Part shown: positions 25,901 through 39,000 of the stretch, piece by piece
Numbering within the stretch: position 1 is the stretch's first letter
Layout of the letters: each line of letters starts with the position of its first letter
Assembly (NCBI GenBank): GCA_013397845.1
Contig: VZTG01010716.1
Location: 1 to 64,000 of the forward strand
Direction: 5' to 3'
DNA: 64,000 nt
Source: Melanocharis versteri
Taxonomy: Eukaryota; Chordata; Aves; Passeriformes; Melanocharitidae
The notes under the pieces: model-generated
What the model saw: the letters and a program-made list of their open reading frames with translations, nothing else
The model's database searches: none
Told to the model about the DNA's origin: nothing
Position numbers and translations under genes: made by a program

Positions 25901-28900
25901 TTGTTGGTCTGATTGTGTAAGGTTCCCTCTCGGATTAACCACTGAAAACAAAACAGAAACCCCACTAATACCTCATTGTGTGCGTTAAACAAAACGAAAC
26001 AAAAAAACAAATCCCGATTTCCTTGCTGATTTAAAAGGCTTTTGTGTTTGGTGGGAACTCTGTCTAAACTCAAGGCTTTTCAGAAGTGTTTGTTTCTTAG
26101 TGATCCGGGATTGCAAGGTGTTTGGCCTTGAGATTACTGCCAGCACTCAAGTGAACAGTAGCAGCAAAGGCAGTGGGTAGGAAACCCATGTTCTGGCAGC
26201 TGTCCCACTTCCAGTGACAGATGAGACATGGGACTAAGGGAGGCCCTGAACTCCAATTCAACATCCCAGACTCCCACCCCACCCCTCGCCTTTCCTATAA
26301 ACAGATGGAAAAATATCCCTTCCCCATAGACAGAAATTAGTATTTTTCCTTATGGCCTTTGTGTTTACATAGCTATTTCTTACTCAGTGTTAGTCATTTG
26401 GGGGCGTAATTTATCGGGGCCATGGATGACACACTTCTACATGTGTCTTGAATTTTTCCCACATACACTTTGACTCCGTCTGCCCTCCTGCTTTTTGTGT
26501 GTTTGCAGAAAGAAAAAATGTTTATGAAATACCTTGCTCATGTGTCAGCCCCCTTTTAAGAGGTAAAGCACATGGAGGAAAAAACACCCATTTATTGGAA
26601 ATACATGGAGGTGTGTTTCCTAGTCCCGGGTACAGTACTGCATCCTTAAATTCTGCATCATCTCTGGGCTATTTAATACAATTTGAGAAACACTTGAAAG
26701 AAAGATGTTTATGAAAGACATCCTCATAGTGTTGATAGACCAGCCTGTCTGGTGGCATCCTCCCTGCTTGATTTCCTGCCTGGATTGTTATCTGTATGTT
26801 TAATCAAATGCTGCTTCCTCCTGATCCTGGGATCAAATCAAGCTGCCATCCCAGCACCTCTTTGAAACCTGCCCATGTGAAACAACCAGGCCAGCTCCCG
26901 TGTCTGCTGCAGGCCCTGGGGCTTTGCTCTCCATAGATCATGTTAACTGCTCTTCAGCTCTGCTCAAATTAAATGTTTTCCTATCAGATGTGGGCTGCGG
27001 AGGATCCAGCCTGTCAGCCTGCGTGTGTGTCAGGGGGAGAGGAGGCAGCTTGTGCTCGGAGCCAGCCACATGCTGCCTTGCCCTCAAACAAAACGCTCAG
27101 CTTGCAATCCCTTGGATGGCACAGCCCGGGAAATTGCAAAGGACAACGGCCAGCGCTGGGGAAACAGAGTGGTGAGGGAAGAAGGTGGGAGGAGACACCA
27201 GGAGATGAGGTTGGGCTGGCCCAGGTCCCTCATCCCAGGCCTTTGGCTGTGGAGCTCCTCAGGGGAACAAAGAGCAGCCCTCGGCTGGTGGCCGCTGTGC
27301 CAGAAACCTGCAGACAGGATTTCCTTCCGCTTCGCCTCCAAACCTGCTGCTGCTGCGTTCCCTGGTCAGGCAGAACAAAAGCCCAGGGTCTCCCCTGTCC
27401 CCCAGCAGCTGTGGGGCGGCGTGGGCAGCCACAAGCTGGACCGTGCTGTGCCAGTCTCCCGCCGTGGAGCCGCAGCAAGGAGAGGATGGAAGTGACAAGC
27501 GGAACTTTTGGGTTGATTTTTTGATTCTGTTGCTCGCACCGAGTCACATTGCTGGAATGTCCACAGCAGGTGCTGCCGGGCTGAGTGCCAGGGGAGACTG
27601 GTGCTGAGATTGGTTTTAACTGGGCTTTCAGCCATTGCAGGCAGCATGCACGCAGAGGGGAGCGATGAAGTCCGTATGGACCAGCAGCCCCGGTGCCCTG
27701 CCCTGTCCATCTCAGCTGTTCACATCAATCTTGTTTATTACAATTCCAAATCCTCCCTCCTCAGCTCATTAACGTTCCCGGAGCAGACATCTCTCTCACC
27801 ATTGTATTTTGTAATTAGATTTTGATTTGCTTTCAGGGAGAAGCAGCAGCACAATGGACATTAATTTATCCCGAGCCTCGCTCGATCTCCTCCGTGTCAC
27901 GGGGTCAGACCTTGGCGTGCACCATCTGCTCTCCCCCCACTACTTGGCTGTGTGTCGTTCCCTCACCGTGTTCCCCGTCTGCTCAGGGGGCTCCCTGACG
28001 CACGAAGAAGGAGCGATGAGGGAGGGCTGGAAGAGGAGCTTTTGCCCAAGCTGAGCTTGAGTCGTAGAGACAGGCGTGAACTAGATTTAAATCGACAGGG
28101 AGAGGGAGCAGCCTGTTGTCTGCAGAGCCTGGGTGGCCCCTGGTGCTTGTAAACCCTTTAAGGCACGATGTAAAAGCTGCAGTTTAACACTGTCAGTGAG
28201 CGAGGACAGAGGGGTTCCCGCAGCGCCGGAGCACTGGGAATGGCCATGGATATCTCATCAGCCTGGAGCTGCTCTGTGTGGCAGAGCTGGAGGCAGAGCT
28301 GGGCATTGGGCTCTGCTGGTCCCTGCAGCCCTGGACCAGGGGCACTTTTCCACCTGGGTGCTGCTCATGTGTTCCTCAGACAGAATTCATGTTTCAGCCC
28401 ACGGCTCTTGAACGAGAGACCAGCAAGAGCCGAGCCCATGCTGTGATGGAAACCCCTCTGTGCTCTCACATGGTCACTCATGGGGCTGTTGGAAGGTGAG
28501 ATCTTTCCAATGCCTCACCCAAATTCTCCAGAGCCTTGGGGGTATTGCCTCTAAGAGTGAATTTTTAGAAAAGTGGCTTTACGTTTGTTTTAGTACAAAG
28601 CAGCAGCCATTCACAGCAGGAATATGTTCATTTTATTGCTGCCTTTGATTATTTAAACTGGCTTTGTCTTCTATTGCAGGTTGGGGTGGAAGTGTGGGTT
28701 GCAAATGAGTAGAGACAACGTCTGCCCTCTGCATCTCTGGGCAGAGTCAGCTCCATTTGCTGTGGAAGAGGGAAGCGTGAGAGCTTTTATGGTCCAGTTT
28801 CACACAACAGCAGGGAAATGCAGCCCCCAAGGAGGGTGGGAGGACCACTTTCCCAGCAGCCAGGGCTCCGTGCACTGCAAGCAGTTGTGCTTTATCTCTG

Positions 28901-31900
28901 CCAGCATTCACCGCTGCAGCTCGGGATTTATGTGAGCGAGTGAATGCGACCAGGACTGATAAATCAATCAGCACGACCAAAAATAGCGGCCGGCAGCTGT
29001 TGGAAGTGGGGGATCCCTTCCCCACCAGAATGAGCGGAGCAGGAGGGGATTTCATCTGCCCCGGCCGAGTGCCAGCCCTGCGCAGAAACAGCCGTGGGCT
29101 GCTGGGGGAGACCTCTCGTCTGACACCTTTATCTGGAAAAATTACTGTGGCTGTCTGCAAATGTCTCCCCAGCCTCTCAGCCAGGAATTCCTGGTCACCA
29201 GGATGAGGGGAATGATGGAGCCAGGACTGGTGGGGAGAGCAGCCTTGTGCTGCTGCGTGGCCGATGTCTGGGGATCGCCTCAGCCCTCAGATCATGAGTG
29301 ATCTCTGAAAGCCTCTCCCAGCTGGCTGTGGATGGAGTCATGGAGGGAGCCCAGGTCTTGTGGTTTCCAGGACATCGTGGTGATGCTTTTGTGCCGGGAT
29401 AAAGTTACTGGAGGAATCTGGTGACTCTGGTTTTTCCACTGGCCGGCTGCACTAAACCACCTGCACAGGAGCCAGGGAAGTTTCTGTAAGGCTGCTCAGC
29501 CTGCACAGAGCCCTGTGAGGGGCTGTATTTCCTCACTCTTTCTCCAGTGGGTACCCTGGGGTGAGCAGTGACTGTAGCAGGCCTGAACCAGGAGCGAAGG
29601 GCGCTGCGAGAGGATCAGCTGCTTTCAGGCTGAATAGTCCGTAGATTATTTCCACATCTGTGTTAGCTTTGGCTTGATCCCACAGATTTGCAACAGCTGT
29701 TGGGAAGCGGAGCAGAGATCCCCTCTTTAAATGGATGATCAAATCCTTAGAGTGTGTGGAGTATGTTATTTCTATGTCATCCTCTTCACGGCAGGAAAAA
29801 CAGCTTTTCAGAGTTGCTGAGGCAGCACTCTGCCCTGCTGCCTGAGCTATCATCCCATCAGCCCACAGTCTCACAGCAAGTTGTAATTTGCTTTCTGCAT
29901 CCCACACCCAGCCTGACACAGAATCCTTTGTGAGGTGTGTGGTTGTGCAGGTACCCATACCAGGGATGCCTTTTTTCTCCTGGATTTCCCTTTCTGCGTG
30001 GACCACATCCAGTGGGTGTAAGCTGAGCTTGTCTCCTTTGCAGAACCTTCACATGTGCAAATCCCTGGCATTTTACCCTGAGAAAAACTAACTAGTACAG
30101 TGGTTTGCCACAGGACAGGTTGGGTCATCCCAGTGGTTTTAGGTGGAGATCAGATGTCCTTGCTGGAGGTTGTAGTTCGGGTGTTAAATAGTGGCACAGC
30201 GTGGGAATCCCATCAGGAGCTGTCTTCAGCTTGGCTAAAATGAACCAGCCCATTTCCTATCAAGGTTCTGCTCTTTCAGGTCAGACCTGCAGTAAAAGGA
30301 GCCATCAAGCTTCCTTCCCAAATGTCTGACAGGCTCTGGAAAGGCTGGAATCTATTGGATGAGGGCCAGGGTGGTGGGAATTGTGGTAGATCCTGGCACT
30401 CCTCCTGCAGCGCGTGCGTTTCTCATTCCCCATCAGTTTTCCTGGCGCACGGGGGAGTCATCAAACCAAAGTGCTCCCACTTTAAACAGCACATTCCTGG
30501 ATGGAATTAATACAGTTACTGCATCGAGACCACTAACTTCCAATTCAAGGCTTTTTTAGTGGGTTTCAAATGGCAACCCAGCTCCAGTTGCTTTATATGC
30601 AGTTGCTGTGTTTGTTCATTGGTGTTGTGTGATGCATTTCAGGGATAATCCAGGCAGCAAATCTATTAAAAATAGGAGTGCTGCTCAGCCTGTATGATTG
30701 AAAACTCGGTTTGGTGTTATCTGGGCTGGTGGGTTGTGTCTGGGAGCTTCTGCACAGGTGCAAGGTAAAACCTTTCTGTTTGAATTGCTTTTTCTCATTC
30801 ACCCAGGGTGTGACTGAGTGTGACATGATGTTCTTTAGGTTCAAGTCTCAGAGCCCAGTGATGGACGTGCTCCCCCAGCAGCAACAGATGTCAGGTTGAC
30901 CTCTTTTGGTGCTTTTTGACCCTTTTGACACACACCTGGCTTTGTGCTTGCTTGAGGCATTCTCCTATGGACCCTCACTGATGAGTTAGAAGTGGCAACT
31001 CCCAATTTCATGGGGACAGAGCGTCTGGATTGCAGATTGCCCGTGCCATGGATATCTGGGAAGCCAAGAGCAGTGCCTGCAGTTTGGGTCCAGTGGGGCC
31101 TGATGGTTTACACATCCTGAGAAGAGCCAGGACCAGCTGTTGGCAGGAGTTGCCACAAGTGCTGGACCCCGTAGACTGCCTGGAGCCAGCCATGCCACGC
31201 TTGCTCCAGTGCTTTGAGCAGGTTTGGTTTGGTGTTATCCCCTTACCTGGGGTGCCCCAGCCCCATCCCTCTGAGCACAGCGAGTCCATGCAGCCTCTTG
31301 GCTCCGAAGTACAGACCCTGCTGCTTCCCCAGCCAAGCAAAACTGCCAGGACCCGCCGTGATGCCCCGGGGGAGCTGCTTCTGTATACAAAGGACTTGGC
31401 AAAATGAAGTGTAATGTAAGCAACTATTTAAAGAGAGCGATCCGATTGCTAGTTGTAATTTCCTTATTGTTTGCAGCACCCTGTTAAATGCCTGTGATCC
31501 TTTTAAAGAGCTTTCCCCCACCCTTTAAACTTCACAGAAGTGGATTTTACCTTCTGTGGTTTGAACACCACCGTCATTGTGAGGGGGCTGGTTTGCACTG
31601 AGTACAGTTTCTTTATTCTTTTCGTGCCCAAGGCCATTTGGTTTGTGAATCCATTAATATATCTATTGGAAATGGAAGGCTGCTGGGTAGGACACAAAAC
31701 CTTGCCTCTCTCTATGTCCCCTGATCATTCCCATCTCGGGAAATGGGATTGCCTCTCTGCAAATCAGGGACAGCCATCTGCAGAGCTCTTCCTCTGGAAA
31801 CACGGGGGTGCAGTTTCTCTGTGAGGTACTGGTGGAAGCAGCAGCACATCGTGTGATGGTTTCTCTGGCTCTCGTGCTGGTTGATACTGGTGGGCCCCTT

Positions 31901-33047
31901 CTGTACTTCTCCAGTGCCTGGGTTTTATTCTCCAAACTGGAGCACGTTGTAAACACGTGGAGCCCGAGGGGCTTTGCAGAGCAGAGCTTGATGTTAGGGG
32001 AAGGTGGAGATTAGTTTCCTTCCCTATTTGGCTCTTGGTTAGGGTTTGGCTTTTGTTTGCGAGTTTGATAATTCACCACTGGGCTGTTTGGGTTGAAATG
32101 CTTGGAGAAATGTAAGGAAAATGAGGTGATGGCAGCAGCTTCTCTGTGCATGGTGGGGAGAGCGGCTCTGCCAGCCCACACCTGCAGGCTGGGCTGTGCC
32201 AGCAGCTGTTGTGGTCCTGTTCCTCCTCATCCCAGCCAGCTTCTGTGCATGAGTTTAGCTCTAAATTATCCTGTGCCAGAAGAATATCCTGGGCAACGTG
32301 AGCCCAGGGATATGTGACACCCAGAGCACTCCGTCACCGATGTTGTGCAGAGCCAAGCTCGCTGCAGAGCGTGGTGACCAGCAGACAGACCCATCCAGAC
32401 TGGGGTGCCCAAAATGCAGCCATCATCCTGCAAAGCTGGCAGTGCAGGATGGATGAGCTAGGCCCCCAGGCTGATGTCAAAGCCCTTAATCAGCTCCTGG
32501 GAACAAACCCGGGAAGCCCCAGTTGCAAAAGAATAATTTTTTTGTGAGTTGGCCTTGTGCTCTGCCTGGCTGTGCCTTGGCAGGGGTTGCTGGTTTGTTT
32601 AGTGAACATGGAAGTGGGAGGGGAGGAAACAGCCAGGGAAGCATTACAAATTGCCTCAGAGCAGTGGCATTAAAAGTATTTGTGCTTACCCTGTCTTCTA
32701 AACAAAGGGCTCAAAGCATGGCAAATATTATCCGCATTTTACTTGCAAAGAGGTAAAAGCAGGAGGAGGAAAAGCTTTGCCTGTGCTCATGGGCAAGCCC
32801 ACAGCAGGTGTGAGACACATGGGGGTCTCACCTGAGATCCTGAGGGAATGGTGGTGATGGTGAGGGTCTCTGTGGGCACTGGCCCAGCAGCTCTTCCTCA
32901 CATTCCTTCACACTCATCCCTGAAGCATCAGCTCTGTTTCTTTGCTCACCTCTGACCTCTGCTCTGAAAGATGCTAATGCTCCAAAATCTTCCTCTTCAC
33001 GCAGCCAAGTTTGCCTTCCTTATCTCCCCTCCCAATCTCTTTTACAG

Positions 33048-36000
33048 CTGAAGCTGTGGAACAAGTACAGAGTCTCCAACATTCCTTCCCTAATATTTAT
33101 CGATGCCTCCACTGGGAAGGTGGTTTGCAGGAACGGCCTCCTGGTCATCCGAGATGACCCAGAAGGTAAGACCCAGAGTCCCCTGTGCCACAGAAACATG
33201 GACACACAGCTGCCTTTTCTTTCTAGTTCATTCTGAATGGCCTGGGGGGTAGGGAACAAAGAACTATTGTCATACTTAACTATTCAAAGCACTGCGCTAT
33301 TTTCGGCGTAAAATTTTCTGCATCGTTCCTGCCAGATCTTGTGTTTTGGTTTTGCTTACTGAAAAGAACAAAGAATTTCCCTCCAGGATTTTTGTCTGGA
33401 GTGCTAATGAGGAAAAGGTTAGGCTAACTGGAACATTAAGTTTGGATTTTTCCCTAATGGAGGCATGGACAGACAGAATGAGGGCCCAAGACCTTCCATA
33501 CCTTGGGAGCAGAATCCTTCCAGAATACTAAGTGGGACTTTTATCACTGACATCACACTCAGGTTAATGCATTTCCCATTATTTAGAAATTAAACAGAAA
33601 AATGTTACTATTCTCCCTTGCTGAGGTTTGCTGTGCTCAGAGTTGGTGTTAAATCTATCCTTCCAATTTGGAAAAACACAGATGAGCCAAATGTGTGCCC
33701 TTGCTCACAGACCCTGCAGACCCATCAGTCATCTGCTGTAGTTGTCCATCCATTTCTTTTATTACTGGCTCATTGTTTCTTGGTGCAGTAAATTCTGACA
33801 GAGTCTTTAATTCAGTGGCAGGAGCTGTAGAGCAGGAGCATGTTGTGGCCTGAGCCATCTGTGATGTTTCCTCCTCTCTGGCTGAACACATGGATTGATT
33901 GCTCTGGGAGCTGGCAGCAGATGATTCAGAGCGTGTTTGTGTGTACACACGCAGCTTGCTGTGGGGTGCAGAGGGTTAGTGTAAGATATATATGGAGATG
34001 TATGGATGTAAACACACCATCTTTTACATATATATAGCTAAGGTTTATAAATAAAGACATGCATGGATATGTGTAAAAATATATGGTTAGGATCAGCATA
34101 AGGGCCATAGTCTGACTGCATTCCTGAGCACGTACCACCTTGCCCTCTCTTGCTAAAATAAACAGTGTTGATAAGGAAAAGGTGCCTCATCAGGCACAAA
34201 ACTAGAGCAGGCTTTGTCAAGCTGAAGGTGCTGTGACTTTAGTGCAGCCTGCCCGAGAGAAAGAGGTGACCCTGGCTGCAGCACAGAGTGCAGAGCTTGG
34301 CTTCCTCACCTCAGGGCAGGGGTGTGGTGCTGCCTGACAGCTGAGGTGTTCTGCATCCCCCTTGGATGGGAATAAACCCCAGCAGGATTCCTCAGACAGG
34401 ATCCCCTGTATCCTTGCAGAAGGTGAGATGGTTCTTCTAGTGGAACTTTCTGAAACTGTAAAAGCTGCATGTTCATGGTACTGTCTTGTTTCTTCTTTCC
34501 ACCCCTATCCCTACCCTTCCCCAGGTCTGGAGTTCCCTTGGGGGCCAAAACCCTTCAGTGAAGTTGTTGCTGGGCCTCTGCTAAGGAACAATGGGCAGAC
34601 ACTGGACAGCAGTGCCTTGGAGGGCTCTCACGTCGGGGTCTATTTCTCCGCACACTGGGTGAGTAGGAGGTGCTCTGCAGAGCAGTTGGGAATGGGCTCA
34701 GGGAGAGTAAAGACCCCGGGCTGGTTGGTGCTGAAGAACTGAAGATGCTTTGATCATCAACATTGCAGTGGCCTGTCATCCTCAGCTGGCCCTGTAAGGG
34801 GGAGAGTGGTCAGATTTTAAAAATGGAAGAGGTTTTGTTGGTAACTTACAGACCATAAACCCCAGCCACGTTCAGGCGCTGCAGCAAAGATGAGGTCACA
34901 CCAGCTCATGGTCACTGGGTCACCTGGCCCTGCTGGGTGTGGGTCTGGTCCTGAGGAGGAGACAATGTCCTCCTTTTGCTTTGTGTTTTGCAGTGCCCGC
35001 CGTGCCGGAGCCTCACGAGGGTGCTGGTGGAGTCCTACCGGAAAATCAAGGAGGCAGGCCAGAAGTTTGAGATCCTCTTCGTCAGTGCAGACAGGTGAGG
35101 CAGCACTAACACCCTGTGCAGGTTGGCGTTCAGATGCCCTGGAGAATCTGAAATTTACTGTGGAAGGATACACAGTGGACTTCTTCATGGAGGACTGGGG
35201 GCTTTAAATTTAAATTTAGTCTTACTCTCTCCCAGCAGCACTTACCGGTGGGCTTTGGTGGGAGGCATAAAGGGCTTTGCAGGCCAGGTTTTTAATGAGG
35301 AAGGAGCCTGGCAAGTGGAGGTCTCTGCATACCAAGCCCTGTTCCCCTTGCACAGGTCAGAGGACTCCTTCAAGCAGTACTTCAGTGAGATGCCCTGGGT
35401 GGCCGTGCCCTACGCTGACGAGGCCAGACGGTCACGCCTGAACCGACTCTACGGCATCCAAGGTAGGAAAAGCCACACCGAGGCACAGATCTCCTTTCCC
35501 CCCCTCTTTGTTGAGTAGTTGTAATGTCTCCTCTTGTTGAACTAAACCAAGAAAACAGCAAAGCAAAGCACAGTGCCCCAGGCAGAGCCGCTTCATGTTT
35601 CTGCTCTCCACAAACTCACATTCCTACCACCTGCCAGGCAGGCTGTTAGTTGAAACAGGACTTCCATAAACAACCTAATTCTTCCTGGAAACTTGGAAGC
35701 TGTTTTTGGCTTAGATGTTTTTTGTCTAATTACTGATTTATTTATTTTTGCTTTTTCTTGAAGGTTTAAATTTCATTTTCTTGCTGGTTTATGTAATGCA
35801 AAGGCAGGCCATCGTTCTGTGCAGGGGCTGAGGAAGATGGCATCTGGTTTATGTTAGTGACATGAATTACAAAGGAGAGAGTGTTTGATGTAAACCATGG
35901 CTTTGCTTTTATTGTACGTGCCAGTGCCAGAATTCCAGCAGCCCTGGCTGCTTGTAGGGGCAGGGAGAGACTCTGTGTGTCTGAGTGGCTTCAAAGAGTC

Positions 36001-39000
36001 ACGAAGATGATAAAAGCTCACAGCAGCCTGCCTGGGGGCTGGCACCTTGTTCCTGCAGGGGACAAACTGCCCCACAGGGACAGGGTGACTGGCTGGTGAG
36101 GAGATCTCATGTATGTACAAATAGTTTCTCCCCGTGGTTAAAGAGTCTTGCTGCAGTGTGGCTGTTTCTCATCTCTTTCTGTGTGATGTCATAGAATCAT
36201 AGAATCTGCTGAGTTGGAAGGGACCCATCAGGATCATAGATCCAACTGCTGGCCCTGTGTGGGACACCCAACAATCCAGCCCTGTGCCTGAGAGCTTTGT
36301 CCCAATGCTTCTTGAACTCAGACAGGTTTGGTGCTGTGAACACTTCCTGGGGAGCCTCTTTCAGTGCTCAGCCACCCTCTGGGTGAAAAAATTTTTCCTG
36401 ATATCCGACCTAAACCTCCCCTGACTCAGCTTCATGTTGGCCAGGTGGGTGCAGGCTGGCAGAGTGTCCGTGTGGCCTGCAGGGAAGGAGGAGTGTTGCC
36501 AAAGGTGGCCGAGGGCTTGGGAAGAGTGACAGGAGAAATAATCCCTCCTTGGGATCCTCTCCGAGCACCCCTTCTGGTGTGAGCTCAGGTGCTGCCACTC
36601 AGCTCTGTTCCCTGACCTCAGCCCAAGAATAACCATTTGCCTGCTTTAAATAGCCATCAGTTTTGCTGCTTAATGACCTTCCCACGGGGTAAGAGCTTTC
36701 CAAATTCATCCGTCTTTTCCCCAGCTCGCTCACAACCCTCTCCAGTGCTGGTTTCGGCCGAGCACTGCAGGACTGCTGCCAGTTTCACTGGGACTTTCTG
36801 TAAATAAGGTGTCCAGACATGGGTACTTGAGCACCAGGCATGCTGTAGCCAGGGAAACGGTGACAACAGCTTTCCCTCCAACTCCAGCTGCTGCCTTCTT
36901 AAAGGTATCTCTCTTTGTTGTGTGCCGGCCTGAAAATGTAAATATTGGCTGTTCCCCTGCACCCCAACCCCCTTCTCTGCCCAGGTAGCTCCCATGTTAC
37001 CCCTGAATCTCAGCTCCATGCAGACTTTGGGGCTGCCTGCCTGCTTGCAGTCAGGATTTTCACACCAGCTGGAACAGAAGCTTCCTGCAAACAGAGCTGG
37101 ATGTTGTGGGCTCTGCCCATCACCCCACACTTGGTTTTTCCACCTAAATGAAAAATCAGGTCCGTGTAACCACATCTGCATTTCCTCACATTCACAGTTC
37201 TGATGCTGCCTCTCTGAAAGCTCTCTTTGGAGCTGCACCTATGATCAGTGAGAGTGTCCAGGCTACCATCCTGGTGCTTGGGTTGTGAGCACAACTTGAG
37301 GAGATTTCCCACTGTTTTTTGAAGGCTGGGTACTGAAACAACAGAAGAGCTTGTCTTCCCTGTCTGCTTTAAGTTCCTGAGTGGTGGAAAGCAGCAAGAG
37401 AGTTGAATCTCGTTTTAGTCCTGTGTTGGCCCCTACAACATTTAAAAACTCAGTCTAAAATATAAGTTGAGTTATTAGCCTTTATTTGGGTTTACTTGAA
37501 TGCCTCTATTCATAACTCATGTGCAGTCAGGGGCTGTACCATAGCACCTCTAGTAAATTGCTTCTGGGTGCACTTCTGAGAAAGAGTCATGTCTTGTGTT
37601 GTGGCTGCTTAGAAATAATTCCCTTTTGTGCAGGCAGCTCCCAGCCCTGCCTTGGGTGAAATCCCCTGGCCTTAGCTCTCCTTCCAGTGGGATGGGCAGC
37701 AGTGATAAACTTGATGCTTTGATAGGAATCACCCCTTGTTGTTGTGTATCTCACGAGACCTTCAGGGTTCCTCAGCATTCCCCTGTGGTGTCTCTTTGGG
37801 ATTTGCAATGCCTTCCAAAAACTGTTGTTTCTCCCCTTCCCCATGCTTTAGCCCAGACACGCACAGGTCAGTCTCACAGGCTGGAAGTCACCGTTACAGG
37901 AGATTTCTAGAGCTTTCTTCTGAAAAAGCGAAAAAACAGCAATAAAATGCACCACCTGTGCTGTGGTTGGTGTGGGGTTTGCTTCACATAGATTGTGATT
38001 ACTCACCCAACAGACTTCATGCAGATGAGATTTCCATGTTGGGTGTGGGGTTTAATATATAAATATGTAAATGCCTTGCCAGGTTCGGTAACAAACCATT
38101 TGGCCCCTGTGTTTTCATAAAATGCTGGCCCCGTGGGAGCCAAATCCATTTTCTAGTGCATAAAATCCAACCAAGCCTGTCTATGCTAATTCTCATCCAA
38201 GCTTATACAATATTCATTGCAGTGTCTGATCGCTGATTCTTCTTGATAAGTAAATTCTGGTGTTATGACTTAAGGCAATTACCAAATTCCCCAAAAGGCA
38301 CTAAAATAACAAATAGTGGCTGGGACGAGTGGGGAGGGGGAATTATTTGGGTTAGCAGGTGTGACTAGCATTAGAGATGGTTTCCCTGGTCCTGCAGGTC
38401 TGTGTCCCCTGAAAACAGGGTGTGTCTTCTAGGGAAGTAGTCACAAAGGTCACCTGAGAAGACGAAGATGTGAATTATCTTTAAAAATATTCTGTTTTCT
38501 GATTCAGTTTTGTATTTGCAGTTGGAGGTTTAATGGCTGGGTATTTTGGGGGGAGGGTGGGAGAGGGGTCATCTGCCTATGCAAATTAGGTGAAGTCTAA
38601 AAGAATGCTTTGAATAGTGGGTGAAATCCTTGATAGCTGCAGAATCACAGCGATCTGTGTCGAAATTGGGCCCTTAATTTTCCCGGATCAGCAAAGCTTA
38701 TTTGAAACCTCTGCCTGGGAGTGCTGCGTGGCTCAGGCTGACTGATGACCTGAGAAGCCTGTCCCTCATGTCTAATGGATGGAAAAGCAGGCGTTTGGGG
38801 TGGGCTTGGCAATCCTAAAAGGATCCAGATCTGAATCCTGCGTGCTGCTGAGCACCGAGCTCTTCTCCTGGTGTCAGTAGCACTTTGTGCCTGTAAGGGC
38901 AGGGCCAGCGTGAGATTTCCCAATTCCTTCCAGTCTGTTTAACCCATCCCTGCCCTGGGGCTACGTGGAATTACCAGCAGGTAATGAATAAGCCTTTTTG

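Larger units (their letters stand above)
1..33047 (+). other. NXN: Long NXN intron (intron 1, 5' end outside window)
   Basis: No exon of a known protein could be recognised here. The first NXN coding exon in the window starts at 33048 in phase 0 and corresponds to about residue 121 of the 435-residue human protein, so this stretch fits the 3' part of the large first NXN intron. Open frames on both strands are short, mutually overlapping and mostly lack splice logic or family resemblance. Interspersed repeats are sparse: one CR1 tail near 19850 and a few short direct repeats. Several AT-rich, CpG-poor stretches (for example 2280-2660 and 14690-14960) look like possible conserved non-coding DNA, which cannot be judged without alignment. 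Confidence 0.75.

Noticed and set aside
26999..27547. Cluster of 80-180-codon open frames on both strands in NXN intron 1
   Set aside because: There is no family similarity, the frames overlap mutually on both strands, and no promoter or splice structure is seen. They are likely chance.
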